DNA of 64,000 bases from Saccharopolyspora ipomoeae (GCF_029952525.1 NZ_JASAOF010000025.1:26901-90900), one strand, 5' to 3'; shown: positions 30,599 to 40,576, numbered from the stretch's first letter. Made by a program: numbers and translations. Notes: generated by a model from the sequence alone, not told the origin.

Positions 30599-31930
30599 GT
30601 GTCCTCTACCGCTGCGCGGTCGCGCCTGCGCTTCAACCCGAAGCTGTTCGCCGTCGCCGTGCTCGCCTCGCTGGTGCTCGGCGCCCTGCTCGGCTGGATC
30701 GCCAAGCAGACCGGCGCCGAATGGCTGGTCACGACCCTGGACACCATCGGCTCGACGTTCACCAAGCTGCTCAGCTTCACCGTCCTGCCGCTGATCTTCA
30801 CCGCGATCGTGGTGGGCATCAACAGCCTCCGCGGGCTCGGCGGCGGCCGCACCGCCGCCCGGCTGGGCGGCAAGACCGCGTTGTGGTTCGCCCTCACCTC
30901 GCTGATCGCGGTGGTGATCGGTCTCGTCGTCGGCGGCCTGTTCCAGCCCGGCCGCGGCCTGGTCATCGAGCCCGACCCGGAGAAGCTGCAGTCCATCGGC
31001 CAGAAGACCCAGGGTTCCTGGCTGGACCTGCTCAACGGCCTGGTCCCGGAGAACCTGATCAGCGCCTTCGCCGACGGCGAGACGCTGCAGGTCGTGTTCG
31101 TGTCGCTGATCATCGGCGCCGCCACCTACAGCCTCGGTGACAAGGCCAAGCCGTTCGTCGACTTCAACAAGGCCGCCTTCGAGGTCATCCAGCGCGTGCT
31201 GGGCTGGATCATCCGGCTCGCCCCGATCGGCACCCTCGGCCTCATCGGCAACGCCGTGGCCACCTACGGCAACGAGTTCTTCGCACCGCTGCTGAAGCTG
31301 ATCGGCTCGACCTACGTCGCCTGCCTGCTGGTGCTGTTCGCGGTGTACCCGCTGCTGCTGGCGCTGGTGGCCCGGGTCAGCCCGGCCCGCTTCTTCGCCA
31401 AGACCTGGACGGTCCTGCAGTTCGCCTTCGTCTCCCGCTCCTCCGGCGCGACGCTGCCGATGACCCGCCAGGCCGCGCAGAACCTCGGCGTGCCCTCGTC
31501 CTACGCCAACTTCGCGGTGCCGCTGGCCAGCACGACCAAGATGGACGGCTGCGCGGCGATCTACCCGGCGGTGGGCTCGATGTTCATCGCGAACCTCTTC
31601 GGCATCCACCTCGGCCCGGTGCAGTACCTGACGATCATCGCCGTCGCGGTGTTCGGCTCCATCGCCACCGCGGGCGTGACCGGCTGGTTCACCATGCTCA
31701 CCCTGACCGTCGGCGCGCTGGGCTTCCCGCCCGAGGTGGTGGCCACCGGCATCGCGATCGCCTACGCCGTCGACCCGATCATGGACATGATGCGCACCGC
31801 CACGAACGTCGCGGGCCAGATCGTCGTCCCGGTCGTGGTGGCCCGCAGCGAGAACGTCCTCGACGACGAGGTGCTGTCCGCTCCCAGCGCTCCGCCGCTG
31901 CTGGAGAGCCGCGCACCGGCGACCGTCTGA
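30599..31930 (+). CDS. SDF/DAACS-family symporter, possibly cystine uptake
   Basis: A 443-residue polytopic transporter of the dicarboxylate/amino acid:cation symporter family. It has the re-entrant serine-rich motif SRSSGATLPMTRQAAQNLGV, the TKMDGCAAIYPAVGSMF motif of helix TM7, and DPIMDMMRTATNVAGQIV of TM8. The last residue of that motif is Gln, where aspartate/glutamate transporters as I recall have Asp; cystine transporters of the TcyP group also lack that Asp. GTG 30599 is the start, with TTCAGGAGA upstream. The Cys leader peptide argues for a sulfur-containing substrate, though dicarboxylate or another amino acid is not excluded. Confidence 0.85.
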   Translation: MSSTAARSRLRFNPKLFAVAVLASLVLGALLGWIAKQTGAEWLVTTLDTIGSTFTKLLSFTVLPLIFTAIVVGINSLRGLGGGRTAARLGGKTALWFALTSLIAVVIGLVVGGLFQPGRGLVIEPDPEKLQSIGQKTQGSWLDLLNGLVPENLISAFADGETLQVVFVSLIIGAATYSLGDKAKPFVDFNKAAFEVIQRVLGWIIRLAPIGTLGLIGNAVATYGNEFFAPLLKLIGSTYVACLLVLFAVYPLLLALVARVSPARFFAKTWTVLQFAFVSRSSGATLPMTRQAAQNLGVPSSYANFAVPLASTTKMDGCAAIYPAVGSMFIANLFGIHLGPVQYLTIIAVAVFGSIATAGVTGWFTMLTLTVGALGFPPEVVATGIAIAYAVDPIMDMMRTATNVAGQIVVPVVVARSENVLDDEVLSAPSAPPLLESRAPATV

Positions 31931-31944
31931 GCACCCCGGCGGCC

Positions 31945-31995
31945 CCGGGCGCCCCCCCCCCCGCCCCCGCCCCCCCTCCGGGGGCCGCGCCACCG
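31945..31995 (+). terminator. C-rich tract with GC hairpin after symporter
   Basis: After the symporter stop there are runs of 11, 5 and 6-7 C residues (31952-31976) between CCCCGG and CCGGGGG segments. The minus strand could form a G-quadruplex; the flanks can pair (GGCCCCGG/CCGGGGGCC). Likely terminator and slippage-prone, so the run length may be a sequencing weak point. Confidence 0.45.
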
Positions 31996-32001
31996 TAGGA
32001 T
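31996..32001 (+). promoter_or_regulatory. -10 box for leaderless DUF1707 gene
   Basis: TAGGAT is followed by six bases and GTG 32008, with no Shine-Dalgarno. Confidence 0.5.
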
Positions 32002-32007
32002 GGGCGC

Positions 32008-32376
32008 GTGGACAGCGGCCGGCGGGGACGAGACCTGCGCATCGGTGACCCCGAGCGGGAGCGGGCCATGCGGCTGCTCGGCGAGCACTTCTCCGCCGGG
32101 CGCCTGGAGCTCGCCGAGTACGACGAGCGCTGCAGGCAGGCGGCGGGTGCGCGCTTCGGCTCCGAGCTCGACGAGCTCTTCGACGACCTGCCCGGGCCGC
32201 GTCCCGTCGAGCTCGCCCCCGCCACGACGCGCCCCACCCCTTCGGCGGGTGCGATCGCGCTGACGGTCGGCGCCATCGCCGCCGGGATCGCGCTCGTGGT
32301 CGTCGCGCGGCAGATCGGCGTGCTCCTGCTGATCCCGATGCTGGCGATCATCTGGTTCACCTGGCGCCGGCGGTGA
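32008..32376 (+). CDS. DUF1707 membrane protein
   Basis: A 122-residue protein. Residues 8-62 (RDLRIGDPERERAMRLLGEHFSAGRLELAEYDERCRQAAGARFGSELDELFDDLP) are the DUF1707 domain, a SHOCT-like helical unit common in actinobacteria. A Pro-rich linker leads to two helices, AIALTVGAIAAGIALVVVA and IGVLLLIPMLAIIWFTW, with a basic C-terminal tail. Function is unknown; such proteins are often near envelope or stress genes. GTG 32008 is probably the first transcribed codon. Confidence 0.85.
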   Translation: MDSGRRGRDLRIGDPERERAMRLLGEHFSAGRLELAEYDERCRQAAGARFGSELDELFDDLPGPRPVELAPATTRPTPSAGAIALTVGAIAAGIALVVVARQIGVLLLIPMLAIIWFTWRRR

Positions 32377-32407
32377 CGACCTGCCGTCACCGCCGACCAC
32401 GTTTCGT

Positions 32408-32413
32408 TACGGT
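32408..32413 (+). promoter_or_regulatory. -10 box for leaderless lipoprotein gene
   Basis: TACGGT lies 7 nt before ATG 32421. The intervening GAGAGCC is a weak Shine-Dalgarno candidate, so leaderless initiation is likely but not certain. Confidence 0.4.
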
Positions 32414-32420
32414 GAGAGCC

Positions 32421-33086
32421 ATGCACAGCTCGCGGTTCTCCGGGGCGCGTCGGCTCAGCGCGTTGCTCGCCCTCGGCGCGCTCGCCCTCACCGGGTGCGG
32501 CGTGTGGCAGTCGGCCCCCACGGCCGGCACCACGCCGCCCGCGCCCCCACCTCCCGCGCCGGTGACGAGCGCACCGCCGTCGCCGCCACCGCGACCGTTC
32601 GACCTCGGGCTCGACGGCGTCGACCCGTGCGGGCTGCTCACCGCCGACCAGCGCAACCAGCTCGGCTTCGACCGCGAACCGCTGCCGGACTCCGACGCCG
32701 GGTTCGGCAACGCCGCCACCTGCAGCTACCGCAACACCACCGCCAAGGTCGGCGCCCGGCTCGCGCTGATCACCACCGAGGGCATGGGGGTGTGGACCGA
32801 CGACACCGCGCAGGTCGAGGCCTCCCCGGTCCAGGTCGCGGACTTCCCCGCGCTGGTGATCAAGACCCCGGGCCTGGACCTGTCCTGCAACGTGGCGGTC
32901 GACGTCGCCGACGGCCAGCACCTCGACGTGCTCTACCGCGACGACGGCGGGCAGCCACCACCACCGGTCGACCAGCTCTGCGCCGGAGCGCAGCGGGTCG
33001 CCGAGGAAGCGGTGCGCACCCTGGCGAACCCGCCGGCCTCCACGTCGGAGACGCAGGCTCCGGTGCAGCAGGAATCCACCCCCTGA
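32421..33086 (+). CDS. DUF3558-type lipoprotein
   Basis: A 221-residue exported lipoprotein. MHSSRFSGARRLSALLALGALALTGC is a signal peptide with lipobox LTGC. A Pro-rich spacer (TPPAPPPPAPVTSAPPSPPPRP) precedes the DUF3558 domain: LDGVDPCGLLTADQRNQLGFDREPLPD, ATCSYRN and a third conserved Cys in LDLSCNVAVDVADGQHLDVLYRDDG. These lipoproteins are abundant and uncharacterised in Pseudonocardiales and mycobacteria. ATG 32421 fits the signal peptide. It lies upstream of the PE/PPE-like module but is not coupled to it. Confidence 0.85.
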   Translation: MHSSRFSGARRLSALLALGALALTGCGVWQSAPTAGTTPPAPPPPAPVTSAPPSPPPRPFDLGLDGVDPCGLLTADQRNQLGFDREPLPDSDAGFGNAATCSYRNTTAKVGARLALITTEGMGVWTDDTAQVEASPVQVADFPALVIKTPGLDLSCNVAVDVADGQHLDVLYRDDGGQPPPPVDQLCAGAQRVAEEAVRTLANPPASTSETQAPVQQESTP

Positions 33087-33228
33087 CCAGCGCGGTCACC
33101 CCGGCCGGGGTGACACTCCCCGCATTTGGAGGACTCCACAGGGTGATGATTCGCCGATACAGTGTCCGGCGGACGTTCACCCGGGGCCGCGCCCCGGCCC
33201 GCGGGAGGGGACCTTGGGAGGGGACACC

Positions 33229-33579
33229 GTGCCGCTAACCGAGCCGTACGGCGCGGGCTCCGGTGGTTCGATGCAGGTCGAGCCCACCGCGATCCCGCGC
33301 CTGGTCAACTCGTTGCAGGAGTCCCTGGACGCGGTCGGGTTGCAGATCGAGCACGCCATCACCGAGCTCCGCATCCGCCCATGGGCCGGGGATCCCGTCA
33401 GCACCGACGCCGCCGAGCTGTTCAACGAGCGCTCGGTGGGCGGCGGCGAGGACGCGCTGACCGCGCTGTGCGGGTACCGGGACCAGTTGCAGGCCGCGGC
33501 CGAATCGCTGCAGAAGGCGGGCCGCGAGTACGAGCGGATCGACCACGACAGCGCGGCCGGTCTGGGCGGGGGATGCTGA
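33229..33579 (+). CDS. PE-like type VII secretion substrate
   Basis: A 116-residue helical protein. MQVEPTAIPRLVNSLQESLDAVGLQIEHAITELRIRPWAGD forms the first helix with a W-A-G turn at 52-54, and the second helix is ALTALCGYRDQLQAAAESLQKAGREYERID. Residues 101-105 (YERID) fit the YxxxD/E export signal of ESX substrates. GTG 33229 is chosen because GGGAGGGG lies at correct spacing; TTG 33214 would add five residues. It is followed after 3 nt by the PPE-like gene and then by an EspG-like gene, mirroring the PE-PPE-EspG order. Confidence 0.75.
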   Translation: MPLTEPYGAGSGGSMQVEPTAIPRLVNSLQESLDAVGLQIEHAITELRIRPWAGDPVSTDAAELFNERSVGGGEDALTALCGYRDQLQAAAESLQKAGREYERIDHDSAAGLGGGC

Positions 33580-33582
33580 TCG

Positions 33583-34419
33583 ATGGGCGACCACCGATGG
33601 CAGGGCTACCGGCACGCCGAGCTGCACGCGCAGATCAACGAGGGTCCGGGGGCGCACGGGTCGACCGACAGCGTGCGCCGCTGGAGCGAGCTGACCCGCG
33701 CGCTCGGTGAGATCGACGGCGGTCTGGCCGCCGCGACGGCCGCGGCCCGCAGCGGGTGGCAGGGCCACGCCGCCGACAGCGCCGACTCCGGGCTGCGCCC
33801 GCTGGGCGAGTGGGCGCAGCTGGCGCAGCAGGCCAGCACGGTGATGCGGGAGCGCGCCGAGCAGCAGGCGGAGTTCATCGCCAAGGCCCGCCGCGACATG
33901 CCGCCGCCGGTGGCGGTGACCAGCGAGGACCCGGGCACGGCGGTGTCGGCACTGACGCACCTGTTCGGCGGGCAGACCGACTACGAGGTCCAGGAGGCCG
34001 CGCAGCACGCGGCCGAGCAGCGGGCGTTCGAGGTGATGCGCACCTACGAGTCCTCCACCCGGGCCAACACGACGTCGCTGGCCTCGTTCGCCCCGCCGCC
34101 GCAGGTCGTCGTGGACGCCCCGGCCTCGGGCGGTTCCGGTGCCCCGGGCGGGTCGTCGAAGGTGACGATCAGCTGGGGCCCGACCGTCCTGCCGACCTCC
34201 TCGACCGCCGGGACCGCGCCGGGGAACGCCGCCGGGGGCACGCGCTCCGCGACGCGTCCCCCCGGGACCGCGGCGAAGGCGTCGGGCAAGCGCGGGAGGT
34301 CCCCCCGACGCGAGGAGTCGGTCGAGCACGAGGTCACCGAGCGGCTCGGCGACGGCGGGTTCTTCGACGAACCGCAGACCGGGTCGCGCCCGGTGATCGG
34401 CGGCGAACCCGGGCGATGA
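33583..34419 (+). CDS. PPE-like ESX protein
   Basis: A 278-residue protein. Residues 1-110 are helical: WQGYRHAELHAQINEGPG, VRRWSELTRALGEIDGGLAAATAAARSGWQGHAADSADSGLRPLGEWAQLAQQASTVMRERAEQQAEFIAKARRDMPPP. The WQG turn and the following helices match the PPE fold in which a WxG hairpin docks to PE and EspG. From residue 150 it becomes Pro/Gly/Ser/Arg-rich and disordered, ending in HEVTERLGDGGFFDEPQTGSRPVIGGE. Its stop overlaps the EspG-like ATG (ATGA). The cargo role is unknown. Confidence 0.75.
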   Translation: MGDHRWQGYRHAELHAQINEGPGAHGSTDSVRRWSELTRALGEIDGGLAAATAAARSGWQGHAADSADSGLRPLGEWAQLAQQASTVMRERAEQQAEFIAKARRDMPPPVAVTSEDPGTAVSALTHLFGGQTDYEVQEAAQHAAEQRAFEVMRTYESSTRANTTSLASFAPPPQVVVDAPASGGSGAPGGSSKVTISWGPTVLPTSSTAGTAPGNAAGGTRSATRPPGTAAKASGKRGRSPRREESVEHEVTERLGDGGFFDEPQTGSRPVIGGEPGR

Positions 34420-35213
34420 ACACCGCTTCCCCCACCGACCGGCGGATCAGCCTGTCGGCGCTGGAATTCGACGTGCTCACCGAACACCTCGGACTCGACG
34501 AGCTGCCGCTGGTGCTCAAGGTCCCCTCGCCGGGCCGCACGCACTCCGAGCGGGCCGAGCTGGTCGACTCCACGTGGCGCGCGCTGTCGCGGCGCGGCCT
34601 GATCAGCGGCGGCGAGCCCGACCCCGAGCTGGAGGCGGTGCTGCGGCTCGTCGCCGAACCCGGCCGCGAGATCGACGGCCGGAACTGGTTGGGGCGCAGC
34701 GTCCGGGTGCTCGCGGCGGCCGAGAACGACGGCGAGCGCGCCGTTCTCGTGGTCAAGGACGGCGATCACCTGGAATTCTCCCCGACTTCGGCCGCGGGCC
34801 TGCCGCGCGCCGCCGTGTCACCGCTACCGGACCTGCCCGCCGGGCCGGGCCGTTCGGTGTCGGTGCCCAGCCGGGCTCTCGACGACGCCGCTGCGGACGT
34901 GGGCGACAAGGTCGAGGAGCTCCCGGCCGCGCTGCGTCGTCGCGGCGTGCGCCCCGACGACGCCGATGCGCTGACCGAGATGGTCGCTGGAGCGACCGCG
35001 CAGGGCCAGTTCGGCGCGGCCGCGCGAACGCGGTTCGGCAAGCGCGACAGGGCCGAGCGCGTCGTCGGGTTCTTCGACACCGCGCTCGGCCGCTACGTCC
35101 AGCTGCGCACCGCGTCCCCGTCCGGGGAGGCGTGGAGCACGATCGCCCCGGTGGACAACCGGCGCCTCGTCGGCCACCTCGAAGAGCTCCTCCACGAGAT
35201 CGCCGACAGCTGA
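34416..35213 (+). CDS. EspG-like ESX chaperone
   Basis: A 265-residue cytoplasmic protein with the EspG pattern: ISLSALEFDVLTEHLGLDELPLVLKVPSPGRTHSERAELVDSTWRALSRRGL, a central LVAEPGREIDGRNWLGRSVRVLAAAENDGERAVLVVKDGD beta region, and C-terminal VVGFFDTALGRYVQLRTASPSGEAWSTIAPVDNRRLVGHLEELL. EspG proteins bind the PPE tip of PE-PPE pairs to keep them soluble and guide them to the secretion machine. ATG 34416 overlaps the PPE-like stop. No EccA-E, EspI or mycosin gene is in the window, so the secretion apparatus must be elsewhere. Confidence 0.85.
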   Translation: MNTASPTDRRISLSALEFDVLTEHLGLDELPLVLKVPSPGRTHSERAELVDSTWRALSRRGLISGGEPDPELEAVLRLVAEPGREIDGRNWLGRSVRVLAAAENDGERAVLVVKDGDHLEFSPTSAAGLPRAAVSPLPDLPAGPGRSVSVPSRALDDAAADVGDKVEELPAALRRRGVRPDDADALTEMVAGATAQGQFGAAARTRFGKRDRAERVVGFFDTALGRYVQLRTASPSGEAWSTIAPVDNRRLVGHLEELLHEIADS

Positions 35214-35253
35214 CCCGGTCGTCCCCGAGTTCCGCGCGAGATTCGAACCGGGG

Positions 35254-36996
35254 TCAGACGACCGGTTCCACCAGGCTGGTCCGGGCTTCCGGCGCGGCGG
35301 AGCGCTTGGCGTCGGCCGCCTGATCGCTGGGCTCGGTCTGCGAGGCGCGCTCGGCCTCGACCCGCTGGGTGTAGACCGCGACCTCGCGGGCGATGGTGTC
35401 CTCGTCCCAGCCGAGCACGCCCGCCATCAGCCGGGCCACCGCGTCGGCGCTGTCCACGCCCCGGTGCGGGTACTCGATGGAGATCCGGGTGCGCCGGGTG
35501 AGCACGTCCTCCAGGTGCAGCGCACCTTCGTGGCTGCACGCGTAGACGATCTCGGCCTGCAGGTAGTTCGGCGCGGCCGGCACCGGCTTGAGCAGCTCGG
35601 CGTTGTCGTCGGCGGTGGCCAGCACCGCGTGGACCTCCGAGCCGTAGCGGTCCAGCAGGTGCCGGATCCGGTACGGGTGCAGGCCGTGCGCGCCCGCGAG
35701 CTGATCGGCCTGGTTGACCAGCGCGTGGTAGCCGTCGGCGCCGAGCAGCGGGACCTGGTCGGTGATCGACGAGGCCATCCGGCCCGGGACGTCGGGCGAG
35801 ACGGCGTCGACCGCGTCGGCCGCCATCACCCGGTAGGTCGTGTACTTGCCGCCGGCGATGGCCACCAGACCCGGCGCCACCCGCGCGACCGCGTGCTCGC
35901 GGGAGAGCTTCGAGCTCTCCTCGCTCTCCCCGGCCAGCAGCGGCCGGAGCCCGGCGTAGACGCCCTCGATGTCGTCGTGCGTGAGCGGCGTGGCCAGCAC
36001 GGTGTTGACGTGTTCGAGCAGGTAGTCGATGTCGGCCTTGGTCGCCGACGGGTGCGCCAGGTCCAGGTGCCAGTCGGTGTCGGTGGTGCCGATGATCCAG
36101 TGGTTGCCCCACGGGATGACGAACAGGACCGACTTCTCGGTCCGCAGGATCATGCCGCTCTCGGCGACGATCCGGTCGCGCGGGACGACGATGTGCACGC
36201 CCTTGCTGGAGCGCACGCGGAACCGCCCGCGACCGCCGGAGAGCTTCTGCAGCTCGTCGGTCCACACGCCGGTCGCGTTGATCACCGCGTGGGCGCGGAT
36301 CTCGACCTCCTCGGCGGTCTCGACGTCGCGCACCTTGACCCCGGCGATCCGGTCGGCCTCCCGCAGGAACCCGGTGACCTGCGTGGAGGTCATCACGACC
36401 GCGCCGTAGCGGGCGGCGGTGCGGGCGACCGTCATGGTGTGGCGGGCGTCGTCGGCCTGCGCGTCGTAGTAGCGGATGCCGCCGATCATCGCGTTGCGCT
36501 TGAGCGCGGGAACCATCCGCAGCGCCCCGGCACGGCTGAGGTGCTTCTGCCCGGGAACCGAGCGGGCGCCGCCCATCGTGTCGTACATCAGCAGACCGGC
36601 CGCCGTGTACGGGCGCTCCCAGAACCGGCGGGTCAGCGGGTACAGGAACGGCACCGGCTTGACCAGGTGCGGGGCGATCCGGGTGAGCATCAGCTCGCGT
36701 TCCCGCAGGGCCTCGCGGACCAGGGAGAACTCCAGCTGTTCGAGGTAGCGCAGCCCGCCGTGGAACAGCTTGCTGGAGCGGCTGGAGGTGCCGGCCGCGA
36801 GATCGCGGGCCTCCACCAGCGCGACCCGCAGTCCCCGGGTCGCCGCGTCCAGCGCCGCACCGGCGCCGGTGACGCCGCCGCCGATCACCACGACGTCGAA
36901 CTCCTCCGACCCCAGGCGATTCCAGTTCTCGGCACGCTCGGTGGGTCCCAACGTGCCCTTGAGCCGGTTTCCCGCTTCCGTCTTATCCTTGGACAC
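35254..36996 (-). CDS. glpD: Aerobic glycerol-3-phosphate dehydrogenase GlpD
   Basis: A 580-residue membrane-associated FAD enzyme that oxidises glycerol-3-phosphate to dihydroxyacetone phosphate and passes electrons to quinone. EFDVVVIGGGVTGAGAALDAATRGL (33-57) binds FAD; RSSKLFHGGLRYLEQLEF, VPRDRIVAESGMILRTEKSVLFVIPWGNHWIIGTTDTD and AIAGGKYTTYRVMA are GlpD signatures; a C-terminal helical domain (YACSHEGALHLEDVLTRRTRISIEYPHRG) follows. GTG 36996 has AGGAGGACGC upstream. Downstream of the DeoR-type regulator gene and near glpFK, it completes glycerol catabolism. Confidence 0.95.
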   Translation of the reverse strand: MSKDKTEAGNRLKGTLGPTERAENWNRLGSEEFDVVVIGGGVTGAGAALDAATRGLRVALVEARDLAAGTSSRSSKLFHGGLRYLEQLEFSLVREALRERELMLTRIAPHLVKPVPFLYPLTRRFWERPYTAAGLLMYDTMGGARSVPGQKHLSRAGALRMVPALKRNAMIGGIRYYDAQADDARHTMTVARTAARYGAVVMTSTQVTGFLREADRIAGVKVRDVETAEEVEIRAHAVINATGVWTDELQKLSGGRGRFRVRSSKGVHIVVPRDRIVAESGMILRTEKSVLFVIPWGNHWIIGTTDTDWHLDLAHPSATKADIDYLLEHVNTVLATPLTHDDIEGVYAGLRPLLAGESEESSKLSREHAVARVAPGLVAIAGGKYTTYRVMAADAVDAVSPDVPGRMASSITDQVPLLGADGYHALVNQADQLAGAHGLHPYRIRHLLDRYGSEVHAVLATADDNAELLKPVPAAPNYLQAEIVYACSHEGALHLEDVLTRRTRISIEYPHRGVDSADAVARLMAGVLGWDEDTIAREVAVYTQRVEAERASQTEPSDQAADAKRSAAPEARTSLVEPVV

Positions 36997-37090
36997 CGCG
37001 TCCTCCTAGCGTTGTTCGCATCCCACCGTTGTCACCCCACCGCCGACGCGGAACCGCCACCGGCGTTGCGGTGGCGCACCTCGGTGGTCA

Positions 37091-37918
37091 TCATGCCCGA
37101 CCTGCACGGTCCGTGCCCGGTGCAGCACGGCCCGCGACCGGCGCCTGTTCGACGAGGGCGCCGCGCTCGCGCAGCACTTCGATCTGGGACTCGGGCGTCT
37201 TCGAGTCCACGATGACGATGTCGAAGTCCTCCACCGGTGCGACCGCGTGCAGCGCGCGCCGGTGGAACTTCGTGTGATCGACGTAGAGCACGGTGCGCTG
37301 CGCCGAGGCCAGCATCGCCTTCTTGATCTGCACCATCTCCTGCTGCGGGTAGCAGCCGACGCCGTCGGTCACCGCCGAGACCGACATGATCGCCAGGTCG
37401 ACCCGCAGGTTGCGCAGCGAATCCAGCGCCATGCCACCGACGAACGCATCCGCCCACGGCAGGTAGTCGCCCCCGACGCAGATCAGGCTGATGCCCGGAG
37501 CCGAGGCGAGCTCGTCGAAGACGCCGCGGTGGTTGGTGACCACGGTCAGCGGCGCGCGTTCGGGCAGCAGCCGCGCCAGGTGGACGCCGGTGGTGGAGTC
37601 GTCGAGCACCAGCGCCTGGCCGGGCTCGATGAGTTCGGCTGCGGCGCGGGCGAGTTCGTCCTTCTCGGCCTGGTTCTGCTGCAGCCGGTATTCCGAAGCC
37701 GCTTCGTAGAGAAGCGAGGAGGCGGCCGAGACGTTGCCGCGGTTGCGGTGCACCAGGCCCTGCGACTCCAGGTCGGCGAGGTCCCGGTACACGGTCATGG
37801 CGCTGGCGCCGATGGTCGCGACCAGGTCGTCGATGCGCAGCGTGCCCTCCGCCATCACCAGCTCGGTGATCTTGCGGCGCCGGTCCTGCTGCTTGCCGGA
37901 CGGTCGTCGGCCGGACAT
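37091..37918 (-). CDS. DeoR-family regulator, probable glycerol repressor
   Basis: A 275-residue repressor-type protein. Residues 14-70 (RRRKITELVMAEGTLRIDDLVATIGASAMTVYRDLADLESQGLVHRNRGNVS) are the DeoR helix-turn-helix; the rest is the DeoRC ISOCOT-like effector domain with ALVLDDSTTGVHLARLLP, DLAIMSVSAVTDGVGCYPQQEMVQIKKAML and VLYVDHTKFHRRALHAV. GlpR homologues bind sugar or glycerol phosphates and repress glycerol genes. Divergent from glpF with a 383-nt gap containing an inverted repeat, and convergent in orientation with glpD, it is the likely local regulator. Effector not shown. Confidence 0.88.
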   Translation of the reverse strand: MSGRRPSGKQQDRRRKITELVMAEGTLRIDDLVATIGASAMTVYRDLADLESQGLVHRNRGNVSAASSLLYEAASEYRLQQNQAEKDELARAAAELIEPGQALVLDDSTTGVHLARLLPERAPLTVVTNHRGVFDELASAPGISLICVGGDYLPWADAFVGGMALDSLRNLRVDLAIMSVSAVTDGVGCYPQQEMVQIKKAMLASAQRTVLYVDHTKFHRRALHAVAPVEDFDIVIVDSKTPESQIEVLRERGALVEQAPVAGRAAPGTDRAGRA

Positions 37919-38008
37919 GGTGACTCCTCGTTCCGGGTGGCGCTACCTACGACGCTCACCGTACATCTCGATAAAAACACCATCTCGACCGGACCGCATC
38001 GCTTCTTT

Positions 38009-38025
38009 TCACATCTTGTTTGTGA
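38009..38025. promoter_or_regulatory. Candidate operator between regulator gene and glpF
   Basis: TCACA, a 7-nt spacer, then TGTGA form an inverted repeat; a second overlapping symmetric string, TGTGATTACA (38021-38030), adjoins it. It lies about 90 nt upstream of the DeoR-type start codon and 275 nt upstream of glpF, in an AT-rich island of an otherwise GC-rich gap. A binding site of the local regulator is the simplest idea. Confidence 0.4.
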
Positions 38026-38301
38026 TTACAGTGTTGATCGGTAGCCGGGTCGATCGTCGGTCCCCGCTGCCGGACGACGGCGTCCCCAGCTCCGCGAGTC
38101 CGGCACGCGGACACCGCCGCGCGCTCCGCGCTACCGCCGAGCGAGACGCGGATTAGGCGTTACAGACGAATGGCCTGCGCACGACTGGCGGCACTGATGG
38201 ACACGTGTTGCCATGCGGCAGTACCGTCCCGACTCGCTCCACGTCGGACAGACACCGAACACCCGCCCGTGCCAACGGCGGCATCACGAGGGGAACGGAG
38301 A

Positions 38302-39051
38302 ATGACCAGTCTTGGCGAGGTATTCCTCTGGGAGTTGCTCGGGACGGCAGTGCTGACCCTGATGGGTTGCGGCGTCGTCGCGAACGTGACCCTGAGCAGG
38401 AGTCTCGGGGTCGGAGGCGGCTGGCTGCTGGTGAACTTCGGCTGGGGTTTCGCGGTTTTCGCCGGGGCCAGCATCGCCGAACCGGCCGGGGCGCACATCA
38501 ACCCCGCGGTCACCATCGGCATGGCGATCTACGGGGACACCCCGTGGTCGCAGGTCCCGGTCTACATCATCGCGCAGATCATCGGCGCCACCCTGGGCGC
38601 GGTGCTCTGCTGGGCGGCCTACAAGCTGCAGTTCGACACCACCGAGGCCCCGGCCGACACCCGGGGGATCTTCTGCACCGGACCCACCGTGCCGAACGCG
38701 CCGTGGAACCTGGTCACCGAGATCATCGGCACCTTCGTGCTGGTCTTCTGGATCATCACGAACCCGCCGGCCAGCCCGGGTGACGGCGGAGTGCCGGACT
38801 TCGGCAACGCCGCGCTGGGCTACGCGGCGGTCGCCTTCATCGTGATCGGCATCGGCAACTCGCTCGGCGGGCCGACCGGCTACGCCATCAACCCGGCCCG
38901 AGACCTGGGCCCGCGCATCGCCTACGCGATCCTGCCGATCCGCGGCAAGGGTTCGGCCGAGTGGGGCTACTCGTGGGTCCCGATCGCCGGACCGATCATC
39001 GGCGGCGCACTGGCGGCGCTGCTCGCGCTCGCCCTGCCCATCAGCAGCTGA
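38302..39051 (+). CDS. glpF: Glycerol facilitator GlpF
   Basis: A 249-residue aquaglyceroporin with six transmembrane helices and two half-helix NPA boxes: GAHINPAVTIGMA (first) and YAINPARDLGPR (second, with the Asp-containing glycerol-type extension). It lets glycerol diffuse across the membrane. ATG 38302 follows GGGGAACGGAGA. The distance to the divergent regulator is large, leaving an mRNA leader of 100-270 nt. glpK starts 22 nt downstream, so the two form an operon for uptake and phosphorylation. Confidence 0.93.
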   Translation: MTSLGEVFLWELLGTAVLTLMGCGVVANVTLSRSLGVGGGWLLVNFGWGFAVFAGASIAEPAGAHINPAVTIGMAIYGDTPWSQVPVYIIAQIIGATLGAVLCWAAYKLQFDTTEAPADTRGIFCTGPTVPNAPWNLVTEIIGTFVLVFWIITNPPASPGDGGVPDFGNAALGYAAVAFIVIGIGNSLGGPTGYAINPARDLGPRIAYAILPIRGKGSAEWGYSWVPIAGPIIGGALAALLALALPISS

Positions 39052-39073
39052 GAATTCTAGGAAGGTTTGAACG

Positions 39074-40576
<1,503 letters not shown>

